Positions 37,001 through 44,000 of a stretch of 64,000 nt of DNA are shown piece after piece. The position numbers and the translations under genes are program-made. How positions within the stretch are numbered: the stretch's first letter is position 1; the number at the start of each line of letters is the position of its first letter. Location: positions 3,162,001 through 3,226,000 of the forward strand of contig SEMN01000001.1 in the NCBI GenBank assembly GCA_005408345.1. Direction: 5' to 3'. The notes below the pieces were generated by a model, which did not search any database, was not told the origin of the DNA, and saw nothing but the letters and a program-made list of their open reading frames with translations. The DNA comes from Macquaria australasica. Lineage: Eukaryota; Chordata; Actinopteri; Centrarchiformes; Percichthyidae.

Positions 37001-39894
37001 TGAAAAGTGAACTTCACAAAGGGAGTATTTATTGCAGGATTATTGTACTGAATTTCATGATGTAGCACAAGTTTTTTTTTATTGTGTCCACCGCCTACAG
37101 ACCAAGAGCTGGCCCCAAGCAGATGTTCATACTGTAACCAGTGTCTGTGGTGCCCTTTGCAGATGTGAATGAGTGCCAGGACCCCTCGTACTGTAAGAAT
37201 GGGAGGTGTGAGAACACGCCCGGCTCCTTTCACTGTTTTTGCGACCCTCCCCTCACCTTCAGTGCAGCGCTGAAACAGTGCGTCTATGACGGTGGGTAAA
37301 ATCAGCGTCAGCTCACCTGAGCATGACCGATCAAAATGAGTTTTGGCTTACGTCGACATCTGCCGCTCATGTTGCTCTTTGTAATTCCTCCCAATTTGTG
37401 TCCCATCTGGCCTGTACTGGCTCTATGTAATACCATTTTCCCTCTTACCCACTTTATAGAGACAGTTTCCCATTCTTGGAGAGATACCACTTTGTGTAGC
37501 TATTAAAAATACATATCGAATGTACGCATTTATGCGCACAAAGCAATATCAGAGTATGTCCAGTGTGAGAAAAAGTGATTACTTTTAGCATTTTCTCTGC
37601 ATGTCTATTTTTCCAAAAACAGCTTGTGTCTCTTGTCTGTGTTATTGTTTATGATAAAACTGATTTGTTCTGGTAGAGAAAAGACAGACTCAGCATTTGA
37701 AAACCGCTCATTTAGTGGAGAGTGACCTGAGCACACTAGTGATGATTTTGCATGTAAGATATGTGATTCACTGTACTTTAATGTTTTCGATGCCTGTGGA
37801 CTGCCCTTTTTGCACAGTAATGAATGTCATAAATATACGGCTGGTTTAATGTCTGTAATTAACGCTACAGGACTGTTTAAGTGTGACGCATTGTGACCAG
37901 CAGACAAAAAGACACTGAGCGCTATTAAACTCTATCCACACAATTATAGAAGACAAGGAAGCGTACTGATCCACAAGCAATTGGGCTGTAACAACGAGCT
38001 GTTTGCTTAATGAGAGTAAACTGTTAGCATATCTTCATCATCAACGCAACACATGCAGCCACCATCATTTGTAGATACGACATTGTTCTTTAAATGAGTT
38101 TCGTAACTTTAACATTTGTCTGTGGATTCTAATAGTTGTAAGTGTAAATAAATAATTAGCTTAAATAACTGCCATGTACTATGACCAGACTGTACAAACA
38201 ATATGGTAGGTTTAGTTAGGCTTTTTCTTTCATTGTAGCTATTACTTACAGAGGGAATATTCTGTATGAGGTAGCAAGCTGAAAAAGTGTTATGGCTACT
38301 GTAGGCTATGCAGGTACCCACTGTATTATGGCGTGGATTAAGTTCTGCACTTTGGCTGATACATGCTTGATAAGCCTCCTGACCTCCGTTACCCCCAATC
38401 ATAATAAGTGTGTACAGATAATAAAAGCATGGGTACATGTTGTGCACTTACTTGCTACTTCACTCTGATTTATACATATTTTTTCACTGAAGCATATTCA
38501 AGTGTCTTTCATAAACCTTTACATGTAACATTTAATACAGATATAGAGATATTCTAACATGTGACTAACATCAGTCAATGTGATCTGATGTAATGATTTT
38601 CCTCCAAGCCAAATACTGTATATGCTTTATTATTAGAAATTTCAGAATTTCCAATTTCACATGCTGAATACACTTGAAATGACATTTATCCTTGAAGTTA
38701 CAAATGTACATGCAGTATAATTGTTGTGTGTGGACATCTTCCACTGGCTTTCATAACACTGTTTTACTTAGAAAAACTGATATTAATCTTAGAGCTCAGG
38801 AGTGGCTGAATGTGGCTTCCTGTACTTAAACTATGTACTGTAACGCAAATGGAAAGAACCTTTATGTAAATCTGATAGTGCCTGAATTCTTACACTTTAC
38901 CTTTAATTGTCATTTTCTATCCTCCTTTTTACCCAGACCGCACTGCAGCCCACAAGGACGTGTGTTTCCTGCAGGTTGATGAGGGCTTGATCTGCAGCGA
39001 GCCCAGGAACGGCATGGTGACCTACTCAGAGTGCTGCTGTCACTTTGGTCGTGGCTGGGGGCCTGAATGTAACACCTGTCCACCCAGAAACTCAGGTGAG
39101 CAAACTGAAGACCCTACTGGCCTCTCAACTTTGACTGCCGGCTGTTGCTTTTCCCTTCTTTTGAGCTAAAAAGACATCTATTCCTTGTGTTCAGAAATGT
39201 TCAGTCGTCTGTGTGAGATGCATCTGGAGACTGAGTCTGATGGGGAGCAGGATTTTCTGGCAGCTTTCGCCAACTACAACCCAGGTAAAATCATACGCCA
39301 TCTTTGTCAATATACAGTCAGACACACTCATCTATTTCCCCCCCAACCAACCCCTATTTTCTAATCTCTTTCTGTCCCATATTTTCTCTTATCCCCTGCC
39401 TGTTTGTCTGTAAAAGGTGACAGTTCAGAAGAGGATTCAGACGAATGCAGCTGTGCAAATGGCCGCTGTGTCCGCTCCTACCTGGGTACCATGTGTGAAT
39501 GTAACACAGGCTTTAGGCTGGACCACTCCCGCACCCGCTGTATAGGTTTGTACTTGCTAGTTTTACAAAAATACTTTTTGCATTTCAAGGAATATACAGC
39601 AGCCAATAGAAGTACTTATATGTTATTTAGTCTGTATTTATGTATTTGGGAACTTTGTTTTTAGCACTGTTGAGCAATGTTTTATTTCCTTTTTTACCGC
39701 TTACACTCATTGATGAGTTCTTGTGTTTATTTCTTTCAGACATTGATGAGTGTGCAGAACCCGGAGCTCGTGTCAGTCCATGCAAGAACGCCCGCTGTGT
39801 GAACACCGCTGGCTCATACAAGTGCTTCTGCAAACACGGCTTTGTGGCCACGCGCAGGCCAAACATATGTGTCCGTCGCAGCAGAACTCGGTAA
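8013..39894 (+). CDS. ltbp3: Latent TGF-beta-binding protein 3, complete gene (29 coding exons, 1246 residues)
   Basis: Joined exons (listed individually) give 3741 bases including TAA. LTBP3 is a secreted matrix glycoprotein. In the ER it disulphide-bonds the TGF-beta propeptide through its second TB module, then carries latent TGF-beta to fibrillin-rich matrix; in vertebrates it is needed for bone and tooth growth and, in zebrafish, for outflow-tract development. Visible domains: signal peptide 1-21; ERFKV...CKRICLKGQC N-terminal region 29-79; EGF about 82-110; hybrid domain about 215-290; EGF 292-331; TB1 331-395; Pro/Thr-rich linker 396-472; EGF x8 473-806; TB2 818-870; EGF x4 891-1070; TB3 1075-1133; EGF x2 1158-1240; basic tail. 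The Tyr-Pro pair before the seventh Cys of TB2 matches what I recall of human LTBP3. Start: first in-frame ATG after a TGA at 7965, with A at -3. Recalled human LTBP3 aligns throughout, so the name is secure; the fish has one more EGF next to TB3. Confidence 0.95.
8660..9185. repeat. Dispersed fish repeat with 'acttaagt/agtaaaagt' text
   Basis: Starts CAGTGGTGGGAAAAGTA and carries blocks such as GTAGTGAAGTATCAAAAG, CTGGTCCAGGTGGTGCTG and GTAGAGTACAAATACTGC. These resemble a short interspersed or non-autonomous repeat common in percomorph genomes. The first bases resemble those of the repeat at 4672, suggesting the same family (inference). Confidence 0.6.
11380..11750. repeat. Dispersed fish repeat ('actattggatggattgcc' family)
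   Basis: Contains GTCAGTTGATCGGTCCACC, TTGGTGATCCCCTGACTTTT, CACCACCATGAGGTTGAC and ACTATTGGATGGATTGCC, phrases I recognise from a repeat widespread in percomorph fishes. It is non-coding and probably non-autonomous. Confidence 0.6.
15851..16000. repeat. Dispersed fish repeat, copy 1 (3' part)
   Basis: Contains AAAGCTCACTAATTAACAC and, near its end, CTCTGCTGGTTGCCTGGCAA. The second block recurs in nearly the same form at 21155-21183 in the same orientation, so these are copies of one family. Confidence 0.65.
17258..17270 (+). repeat. Poly-C run
   Basis: A run of C residues inside ltbp3 intron 1. Its length is likely to vary and is prone to sequencing error. Confidence 0.8.
20016..20062 (+). 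repeat. (CTCCT)n-like pentanucleotide repeat
   Basis: An imperfect then perfect run of CTCCT units in ltbp3 intron 1. Polypurine-polypyrimidine tracts of this kind can form triplex structures. Confidence 0.85.
20965..21190. repeat. Dispersed fish repeat, copy 2 (nearly full)
   Basis: Reads in order GAAATCTGCTTATTTGC, GAGAAGATTGATACCACTCT, AGCACAAAGACTGGAAAC, AACAGCTAGCCTGGCTCTGT and GGTTGCCTGGCAACTG. This order is known to me from an abundant percomorph repeat. Parts are shared with the copies at 15851 and 24136, all in the same orientation. Confidence 0.7.
22310..22342 (+). repeat. (CT)n microsatellite forming the polypyrimidine tract of exon 2
   Basis: An almost pure CT run leads directly into the CTGCAG acceptor of ltbp3 exon 2, so the tandem repeat itself serves as the polypyrimidine tract. 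Confidence 0.9.
22347..22625 (+). CDS. ltbp3: ltbp3 exon 2: first EGF-like domain and linker
   Basis: Residues 80-173. A non-calcium EGF with CPLTCMNGGVC and CPPGFTGRLC is followed by a Gln/Ser/Thr-rich linker without Cys. It lies behind a CT-repeat acceptor; the donor is GTATCT at 22626. Confidence 0.93.
22758..22921 (+). CDS. ltbp3: ltbp3 exon 3: linker and start of hybrid domain
   Basis: Residues 173-227. The segment VRVHHTPDTSVVIQ corresponds to the conserved LTBP3 stretch before the hybrid domain. GRCFQETTPKQA opens the hybrid domain with its first Cys. The exon ends in phase 0 at donor GTGAGT. Confidence 0.93.
23014..23119 (+). CDS. ltbp3: ltbp3 exon 4: hybrid domain core
   Basis: Residues 228-263. 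Contains CNSTPLPVLTNQEDCCGSVG; the double (not triple) Cys marks the hybrid rather than a TB domain. CNST is a glycosylation sequon. The donor is GTGAGT at 23120. Confidence 0.94.
23120..24592 (+). other. ltbp3: ltbp3 intron 4
   Basis: Non-coding, 1.5 kb. Near its end it holds a third partial copy of the dispersed repeat seen at 20965 (24136-24245). No exon was recognised. Confidence 0.85.
24136..24245. repeat. Dispersed fish repeat, copy 3 (5' part)
   Basis: Reads AAAGGAGTAGTTTGACATTT, AAATACGCTTGTTTG and AACACAAAGACTGGAAACGA. It overlaps in content the copy at 20965 and lies in the same orientation. Confidence 0.65.
24593..24679 (+). CDS. ltbp3: ltbp3 exon 5: end of hybrid domain
   Basis: Residues 263-292. 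CPQGYKRFNSTHCQ supplies the last two hybrid-domain cysteines and matches the LTBP3 sequence closely. NST is a sequon. The exon is flanked by CCTCAG and GTAACA. Confidence 0.94.
24887..25003 (+). CDS. ltbp3: ltbp3 exon 6: calcium-binding EGF
   Basis: Residues 292-331. Starts DINEC, with six Cys and CLNTLGSFKCSC, the calcium-binding EGF pattern between the hybrid and TB1 domains. The acceptor is TTGAAG; the donor is GTGAGT. Confidence 0.95.
25140..25295 (+). CDS. ltbp3: ltbp3 exon 7: TB1 domain, main part
   Basis: Residues 331-383. QCFL, GCEHP, VCCCTVGKAWG and CERCPQ supply seven of the eight TB cysteines, including the diagnostic triple Cys. The exon closes at GTGAGT; a weaker CAG/GTGGGC site lies 11 bases earlier and would break the frame. 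Confidence 0.95.
25296..26140 (+). other. ltbp3: ltbp3 intron 7
   Basis: AT-rich and non-coding, 845 bases; nothing recognisable inside. Confidence 0.85.
26141..26248 (+). CDS. ltbp3: ltbp3 exon 8: end of TB1 and start of linker
   Basis: Residues 383-419. FSKICPAGKGYF gives the eighth TB1 Cys; then a hydrophobic, Pro-rich linker FPPIIFPRKPDKE begins. CPAGKGY is identical to the human protein as I recall it. Confidence 0.93.
26367..26380 (+). CDS. ltbp3: ltbp3 exon 9: 14-nt micro-exon in the linker
   Basis: Encodes only EPKWP (with one borrowed base). It is bounded by TTTCAG and GTAAGA and changes phase from 1 to 0, so skipping it would shift the frame. Inclusion is inferred from phase and good splice signals; it lies in the poorly conserved linker, so no homology support is available. 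Confidence 0.7.
26466..26535 (+). CDS. ltbp3: ltbp3 exon 10: Pro/Thr-rich linker
   Basis: Residues 424-447, rich in Pro, Thr, Ser and Gln (ERPPETTTAVQQPPTSTSS). This is the flexible, probably O-glycosylated linker between TB1 and the EGF array. The phase (0 in, 1 out) fits only if the 14-nt exon 9 is included. Confidence 0.8.
26816..26893 (+). CDS. ltbp3: ltbp3 exon 11: linker
   Basis: Residues 447-473: DVKPTPPTIIRMTPGND and FETQTKVL. No Cys. Ends in phase 1 at C/GTGAGT. Confidence 0.82.
26894..27710 (+). other. ltbp3: ltbp3 intron 11
   Basis: Non-coding, 817 bases, ending in a (TA)n tract at 27655-27676 only about 35 bases before the exon 12 acceptor. Confidence 0.85.
27655..27676 (+). repeat. 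(TA)n microsatellite close to exon 12 acceptor
   Basis: A TA run 35 bases upstream of an ltbp3 splice acceptor, roughly where the branch point should be. Confidence 0.9.
27711..27836 (+). CDS. ltbp3: ltbp3 exon 12: EGF, first of the central array
   Basis: Residues 473-515. TDECRLSRNICGHGEC is nearly identical to the human LTBP3 domain as I recall it. The acceptor is the tandem AAGCAG; using the second AG gives QTDEC, the first PETDEC. Confidence 0.93.
27837..29132 (+). other. ltbp3: ltbp3 intron 12
   Basis: Non-coding, 1.3 kb of AT-rich sequence; no exon or RNA gene recognised. Confidence 0.85.
29133..29264 (+). CDS. ltbp3: ltbp3 exon 13: calcium-binding EGF
   Basis: Residues 515-559. DNNECETEPCGHGRGLC with CVNIEGSYKCLC; six Cys. 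One of the longer EGF modules, with MVQHGRLKC at its end, as in human LTBP3 where this module is also long. Confidence 0.94.
29353..29481 (+). CDS. ltbp3: ltbp3 exon 14: calcium-binding EGF
   Basis: Residues 559-602. DVNECSKQDICGVGGQC, then CVNLPGSYKCEC. The acceptor is TTGCAG; the donor is GTACAA. Confidence 0.94.
29655..29774 (+). CDS. ltbp3: ltbp3 exon 15: calcium-binding EGF
   Basis: Residues 602-642. DINECLNPDTCPNEQC; its fifth Cys sits in CVPCLPGH, matching the unusual CIACQPGY spacing of the same human module. Confidence 0.94.
29775..30550 (+). other. ltbp3: ltbp3 intron 15
   Basis: Non-coding, 776 bases. Parts between about 30000 and 30420 look like degraded dispersed repeat, but I cannot name a family. 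Confidence 0.8.
30551..30673 (+). CDS. ltbp3: ltbp3 exon 16: calcium-binding EGF
   Basis: Residues 642-683. DINECQKPGICPNGRC with CENLPGTYRCLC. The acceptor CACCAG has a short pyrimidine tract; the donor is GTGAGT. Confidence 0.94.
30803..30925 (+). CDS. ltbp3: ltbp3 exon 17: calcium-binding EGF with GC donor
   Basis: Residues 683-724. DIDECEDSRLCAYGLC with CINTEGSFQCQC. The homologous end of the module (HCE plus one base) is followed by GCATGA, not GT. No GT nearby keeps the phase needed for exon 18, so a GC-AG intron is inferred. Confidence 0.92.
31110..31229 (+). CDS. ltbp3: ltbp3 exon 18: calcium-binding EGF
   Basis: Residues 724-764. DINECERPSNCQRGRC with CINSMGSYHCEC. Donor GTCAGT. 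Confidence 0.94.
31230..31761 (+). other. ltbp3: ltbp3 intron 18
   Basis: Non-coding, 532 bases; AT-rich, nothing recognised. Confidence 0.85.
31762..31890 (+). CDS. ltbp3: ltbp3 exon 19: calcium-binding EGF, last before TB2
   Basis: Residues 764-807. DIDECAADRSLCQPYGSC with CENRPGSYVCVC; QPYGSC corresponds to human LPHGAC in the same module. Donor GTAAGC. Confidence 0.94.
32191..32361 (+). CDS. ltbp3: ltbp3 exon 20: TB2 domain, latent TGF-beta binding
   Basis: Residues 807-864. CYLNLDDTVFCDSVLA then NVTKQECCCSIG and GDHCEIYPCPV give Cys 818, 828, 841-843, 853 and 858. In LTBPs that bind the TGF-beta propeptide, a two-residue insertion before the seventh Cys is needed; here it appears as Tyr856-Pro857. 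NVT is a sequon. The acceptor CAGCAG is a tandem site that could drop one residue. Confidence 0.96.
32362..32699 (+). other. ltbp3: ltbp3 intron 20
   Basis: Non-coding intron splitting TB2 just before its eighth Cys; nothing else recognised. Confidence 0.85.
32700..32780 (+). CDS. ltbp3: ltbp3 exon 21: end of TB2
   Basis: Residues 864-891. AEFHFLCPNGQGLYY gives the eighth TB2 Cys (870), followed by a short spacer to the next EGF. Donor GTAGAT. Confidence 0.93.
32981..33109 (+). CDS. ltbp3: ltbp3 exon 22: calcium-binding EGF after TB2
   Basis: Residues 891-934. DIDECSLFADEICKKGRC, then YECYCQQGFYYDSNLLEC, closely matching human LTBP3 at the same place. Confidence 0.95.
33235..33372 (+). CDS. 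ltbp3: ltbp3 exon 23: calcium-binding EGF
   Basis: Residues 934-980. DVNECHDESMCSNGQC corresponds to human DVDECLDESNC. Ends CVIATIAG before the donor GTGAGT. Confidence 0.94.
33497..33637 (+). CDS. ltbp3: ltbp3 exon 24: calcium-binding EGF, first of a similar pair
   Basis: Residues 980-1027. DVNECEDPANCKNGHC, then CICSPPWTLATDRNSC and a short TPEEQAG tail. It resembles exon 25 more than its other neighbours, suggesting a tandem exon duplication. Confidence 0.93.
34026..34063 (+). repeat. (TA)n microsatellite
   Basis: A TA run with one interruption, inside ltbp3 intron 24. Confidence 0.9.
35080..35920 (+). mobile_element. Decayed LINE reverse-transcriptase fragment (Rex3/RTE-like)
   Basis: Broken plus-strand frames show, in order, ADDAVLL (the RT catalytic ADD block) near 35270, VE-FRYLGILF near 35415, SHKFWVVTQ near 35720 and LLHLGIERNHLKWSEHL near 35820. 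This is the usual order of a teleost RTE-type RT C-terminus. Many stops and frameshifts show it is long dead. It is split by the repeat at 35543-35680. Family name is from memory only. Confidence 0.65.
35543..35680. mobile_element. Short SINE-like insert ('tttatttatatagcgcc' repeat)
   Basis: Begins TTCAATTCAATTCAGTTTTA, continues TTTATATAGCGCCA and ends near ATGAGCAAGCAC, phrases of a repeat very common in teleosts. It is flanked by near-matching 12-mers (aaaatgctgatt at 35530, aaagtgctgata at 35681) that look like an aged target-site duplication. Confidence 0.65.
37163..37291 (+). CDS. ltbp3: ltbp3 exon 25: calcium-binding EGF, second of a similar pair
   Basis: Residues 1027-1070. DVNECQDPSYCKNGRC with CENTPGSFHCFCDPP. 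Shares the DVNEC-DP-CKNG-C-TPGS pattern with exon 24. Donor GTGGGT. Confidence 0.94.
37292..38936 (+). other. ltbp3: ltbp3 intron 25
   Basis: Non-coding, 1.6 kb, AT-rich; no exon or clear repeat family recognised. Confidence 0.85.
38937..39095 (+). CDS. ltbp3: ltbp3 exon 26: TB3 domain, main part
   Basis: Residues 1070-1123. DVCFLQVDEGLIC, SECCCHFGRGWG and ECNTCPP supply seven cysteines, including the triple Cys. GRGWG and CPPR match human LTBP3 TB3. Confidence 0.94.
39195..39284 (+). CDS. ltbp3: ltbp3 exon 27: end of TB3 and acidic linker
   Basis: Residues 1123-1153. MFSRLCEM gives the eighth TB3 Cys, then an acidic stretch LETESDGEQDF and AAFANYNP. No full-length frame marks it; it was found from phase and splice signals. 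Confidence 0.88.
39417..39545 (+). CDS. ltbp3: ltbp3 exon 28: EGF with DSSEEDSDEC start
   Basis: Residues 1153-1196. DSSEEDSDEC is identical to the human protein in the part I recall. Six Cys, ending HSRTRC. The acceptor is TAAAAG with its pyrimidine tract set back; the exon starts with GT. Donor GTTTGT is weak. Confidence 0.93.
   Translation: MTVQKRIQTNAAVQMAAVSAPTWVPCVNVTQALGWTTPAPAV
39740..39894 (+). CDS. ltbp3: ltbp3 exon 29: last EGF, basic tail and stop
   Basis: Residues 1196-1246 and TAA. DIDECAEPGARVSPCKNARC with CVNTAGSYKCFC, then ICVRRSRTR. The short basic C-terminus corresponds to the PQRRR end of human LTBP3. Confidence 0.95.
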
Positions 39895-41020
39895 CCTCTG
39901 TGTGGCACTCTGTTTATCCCCCATCTACAGTATGCAACACACACAAACAGCCCCGCACATGCTGTACACACACACTTCTGTCTCACAGTACAAACAGGGG
40001 ACTGTGTGTTCGCAGTGAACCTAAAAACATGAGTTCTCATCAGGAGCCAAATCATAACAGTGGCTCATATGAAATGTACAAAACATATCATTGTCAGCTC
40101 CTCTTTCTCTCCCCATTTCACATTTAAAGAAATACTCAATACAGACAAGGAATATGTTTGTTTGTTAAACATTTGTGTAATTATTGTTTTTTTTAACTGT
40201 TTTTTGTTAAGTTTAAATTGTGCATTTTTGTGATTTTTGTTTCATTGATCTCCCTGTTGCATTGATCTTTCATTCTTAATTTGAACTCAAGCCACCTCTT
40301 GTTTTAATAAGGAAATGTGTTTCAAAGATCTATCTGGTATTCCTCTTGTCTATTTCAGCCCATTCAATATTTGTATACTATAGGAATGCCATGAGAAATT
40401 TACATTGCCATTTAAGTCCACATTCTTATGTGTTTAACTCTAAATTGACATCATCTGAATTGTATTTCCTAACCACACATGGTTAATTTTGTGTTATTGT
40501 ACAGTTTGTCCGATGGATCAACAGTTTTTGTAAGAATGGTCCTACCCCTGTTCATTTTGTTGATGTAAAATATGAGAAACCTGAAGTTTTTGTATAATTT
40601 GACATGTGCACCTAAGTGGACTGTAAGCTAGAAAAAAAAAAGGTCATGCACTTAGCAAAGAAGAATATTTGCTAGACGTAGCTTATTCCAGAAAACCAAG
40701 AAAGTTTGACATCTATTGTCATGATTGCTGCATTAAAATATTTAGAAAAACCAAAGATGCCGTTGAAATAAGAAGAATTTAATTAAAAAGAGAAGATGTC
40801 AACCAGTCATGCAGTTGTTTTTTTGTGTGTGTGTGTGTATGTGTTTGGAGTGTATTAGTTTTGTTCACACATGTGGAAACATCTGTTAACAGAAAACAGC
40901 TCAGACAGACACATTCAGAGTTCACATACAGCCAGTTCATGGAGGACTGCACTGTGGATGATTCAGTGTTGCCTTTCAAGCACGCCTAGAAAGCAAATAA
41001 ACCCAGCACATGGCAGGGTC
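39895..41020 (+). other. ltbp3: ltbp3 3' UTR (predicted)
   Basis: AT-rich sequence after the stop with no open frame of note. An AATAAA at 40996-41001 followed by GT/T-rich text suggests a UTR of about 1.1 kb. ATTAAA variants near 40733 and 40784 could serve as earlier sites. Confidence 0.45.
40996..41001 (+). terminator. ltbp3: Probable poly(A) signal of ltbp3
   Basis: Canonical AATAAA with TCTTCCATTAGGTTTGCTTC downstream. It is the first perfect signal I found after the ltbp3 stop. Assignment is inference. Confidence 0.4.
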
Positions 41021-44000
41021 TCCACAGGTCTTCCATTAGGTTTGCTTCTGTACTCTTTTGCTTGTTGCTTCAACGCACACATCTGTAACATTCATAAACT
41101 TAATTAATAGAACACGTTTTGGTTGTTGGCATCCTATTTTAGTGGGACATTTGTATTGCTGAAAGCGCTCCTTCACATGCATCCTACAGCATTGCACTGG
41201 TATTTTAAAAATGCTTCTTTTGCAGCATAAAGAAGCATTTTGTTTTCATTTTAGGATTCAGTTATCACCACAAACAGAAAGGTTTCAAGTATTAAAAGGA
41301 GATGTTTTTGCTATTGGCTGCTTCCAAATTGCTGATGTGACCTTCTTTTTTCTATTTTTTTCTATTTTTTTTCTTTTTTTCTTTTTTTCTCTTTTCACTA
41401 ACAATGTGACCAGTGACTGATGTGACCTTCTGAGGGCCCACAGGTAAACTGTGATTCTCTTGAATCTGAAATCTTGATACTGTTCTCTAAGATGTCTTTG
41501 ATCACCAGGTCTAACTAACTAATTTATCCCATGACAGACAAGTTCCAAGAGGTTATGCTAATATACTGTAGATACCATAGGAAAAGAATACCATTCATTA
41601 TGATAAGTTGTCCAAGAATGCTGAAGTTGTCTTTATTGGCCCTAAATAACCCTATATGGGGTTTTTTTTTTATCAGAATCTTTATCTCGAGCCCCTCCAG
41701 AGTTTTGTTCATACTTGTTTACCACTTTAGAAATATCTCCAGATTTCAATTATCCCTTTCTTTCAATGACACTCAGAATTTGTAATGCTTTTATCTCCTC
41801 CCTGCTACATTCTACACTGTCCAATTTTCTTTTCTCAGCCAGAACATTTGGCTACATCTAACACTTTATTGTACGGATGCATCATTTCCTGAAAAGAACT
41901 AGGAAATGTGTCAGTAATGTCATTTTTTTACGCAAAATAGAGACAGTGTTTAATTGGTAAACTTCCAATTAATTCTGATTAATTGCAAATGTAACCAAGA
42001 CAGTTTTTCAGTCAGTGCAGCAGGTTAGCGGACATGCAAAACATTAAATAACTAAAACATTTTCAACACTCTCAGCAGTGTAATGTTGCAGGTGCCAGGC
42101 AGCAGGGCCATCTGGACCAGCTCATTTAATGCTGTCAAAAGAGTCCCAAGCTGCAGAGTCTATACTGTATGTAGAATAAAATGTTCAATAATAGATGAAA
42201 AATTAATGATTTTCTTGAGTTTAAGTGAGCAGTTCATTACCCAGCCCTGATCAAAAGGATACTAAAGCCAAATGAATAACAGCAGTAACTGATTATATGA
42301 AACAGTAACTGAGGGACTTGCATTAAAATAACATAAAAGCAATAAAGCTCTAGTTAAACATGTTTTCTTACTTTCTCCAGTGCAAGTTCACTGCCTTTGA
42401 CAGAGGAATTTAAGGGGACAGTGTAGGGAATGCTTATAAGCTGATCTCAGTGGAGCCTGACTGCATTGAGGAGTATGGAGGAGCGAAGGGTGGACTGTAT
42501 CAGAGCAGAAATCAGTCTTATTGTCAAAGGTCTTCCTTCTTCCAACCCAGAGTATGCTGTTAATTAGGCTTTATCAGACAAGAAAAAGGTCAAATTACCA
42601 GACTTAACATGTATGACAGTTATAAAATAAGAGTAGTACCTCAGTGTGGGTTGGTCAACTTTGAGCTGAGTGGTGAATACAGGAGCGGAGACCACAGAGC
42701 TCAATGATGATACCTGAACAACAGCACCGTCTTGTGGTCTCTTTGTGTTACTATAACAGTAACGCTATTAAATCCTGATACACGTGTAAATGACAGATTG
42801 CACCATCTCTGTGTGTATTTGTCCAGTTATCCTTTGTGATGTTTGTTTGTTTCAGCTGAGAGCAAAAAGCGGACAGAGGACCTGACTAAACACTCCATTT
42901 AAAGAGGCTGGGGGCGAGTTAGCAAGCAACACTCGGGGCAATGGCACTGACTCAGAGGAAAATTTCCACAATATTTAGCTTAATCAGACTGCAAAAAGAG
43001 AAAACACGAAAAAATTGTCTCAGTTTACGATTGGTCTTTTTCTTTAATTTTGTTCTGGATGTGGGAAATGATATAACCCTAAAAAAATAAGACCCTTTAA
43101 AAATCATTGGGTAAACTCAAAAACGTGTGACATCATAACTCAGCATTGTTTAAGTCATTCAGAATATGTATGACTTCTCAAACAGTGTGCTGCAGTTATA
43201 ACACTCAAATGACTTCAGATCTTATAATCATGAAATCAGTCTTGTAACTTTAAGTGATGAGTTGACTAAATGTCCAACTTTAATTCTTTGCCATTTTATC
43301 ATACTTACAAGCATGCATTTGGGTAAAATTTCACCAGAAAGCCCTATATTTACGTAGGGAGATGAGTTACACGCTGAAGGCTTGTTATGTGGAATGCTTT
43401 TTAGATAAGTCAAATGTTTTTCTCTATGATCAATATCAAAACAAAGCAGAAGATGATGAAGACAGGTAACCACTTCAACCGCTCACTACACTTTCTCTAC
43501 AGTCGTAAGCCATAGTTGTCTCATCTGTCAGTGCTGGTCCCACATGGTTTGAAACTAGCTATGAACAACATTGCAGAAGTTGTACCTTCAACCTGCAGTG
43601 GCAGACAGTGAAAGAAATAGCCCCCAGGAGTAAAAAGGAGAAAACAGATGAGGCTACACTCCTCCTGAGACAGTCCATGAGTCACGACTCCACTGAGGCA
43701 TTTATCTGATCTCCCTGAGCTGGGATTTGTTCATTGATCAGATCTTTTATAATTGCTTTCTTTTTTTGTGGTCGAAGAGAGCTGGTTTGTTTTTCACTCA
43801 CTCTTGGATGATTGTGTAGTTTATATTATATTTTGATATGTGTTGTTTTTGGAGTCAACATCACACCTTATTGGTGAATTAATTGTGATGCTTTTTCATG
43901 TGTTACACCAGCTTTCTTTGTGAACAATTATTACTGACGTCCACAAGGATCTCAGAAGATGTTGTACAGCTCATAACTTAAAATTTTACAGTGACAGTGA

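Larger units (their letters stand above)
33638..37162 (+). other. ltbp3: ltbp3 intron 24 (3.5 kb) with retrotransposon remains
   Basis: The largest intron in the 3' half, lying between the two similar EGF exons 24 and 25. It contains a (TA)n tract at 34026-34063 and a decayed LINE fragment with an inserted SINE-like repeat (listed separately). No extra exon was found. Confidence 0.85.

Noticed and set aside
39627..40055. 142-codon minus-strand frame over the last ltbp3 exon
   Set aside because: It is antisense to a well-supported coding exon and its UTR, has no recognisable domain and only exists because the opposite strand is constrained.
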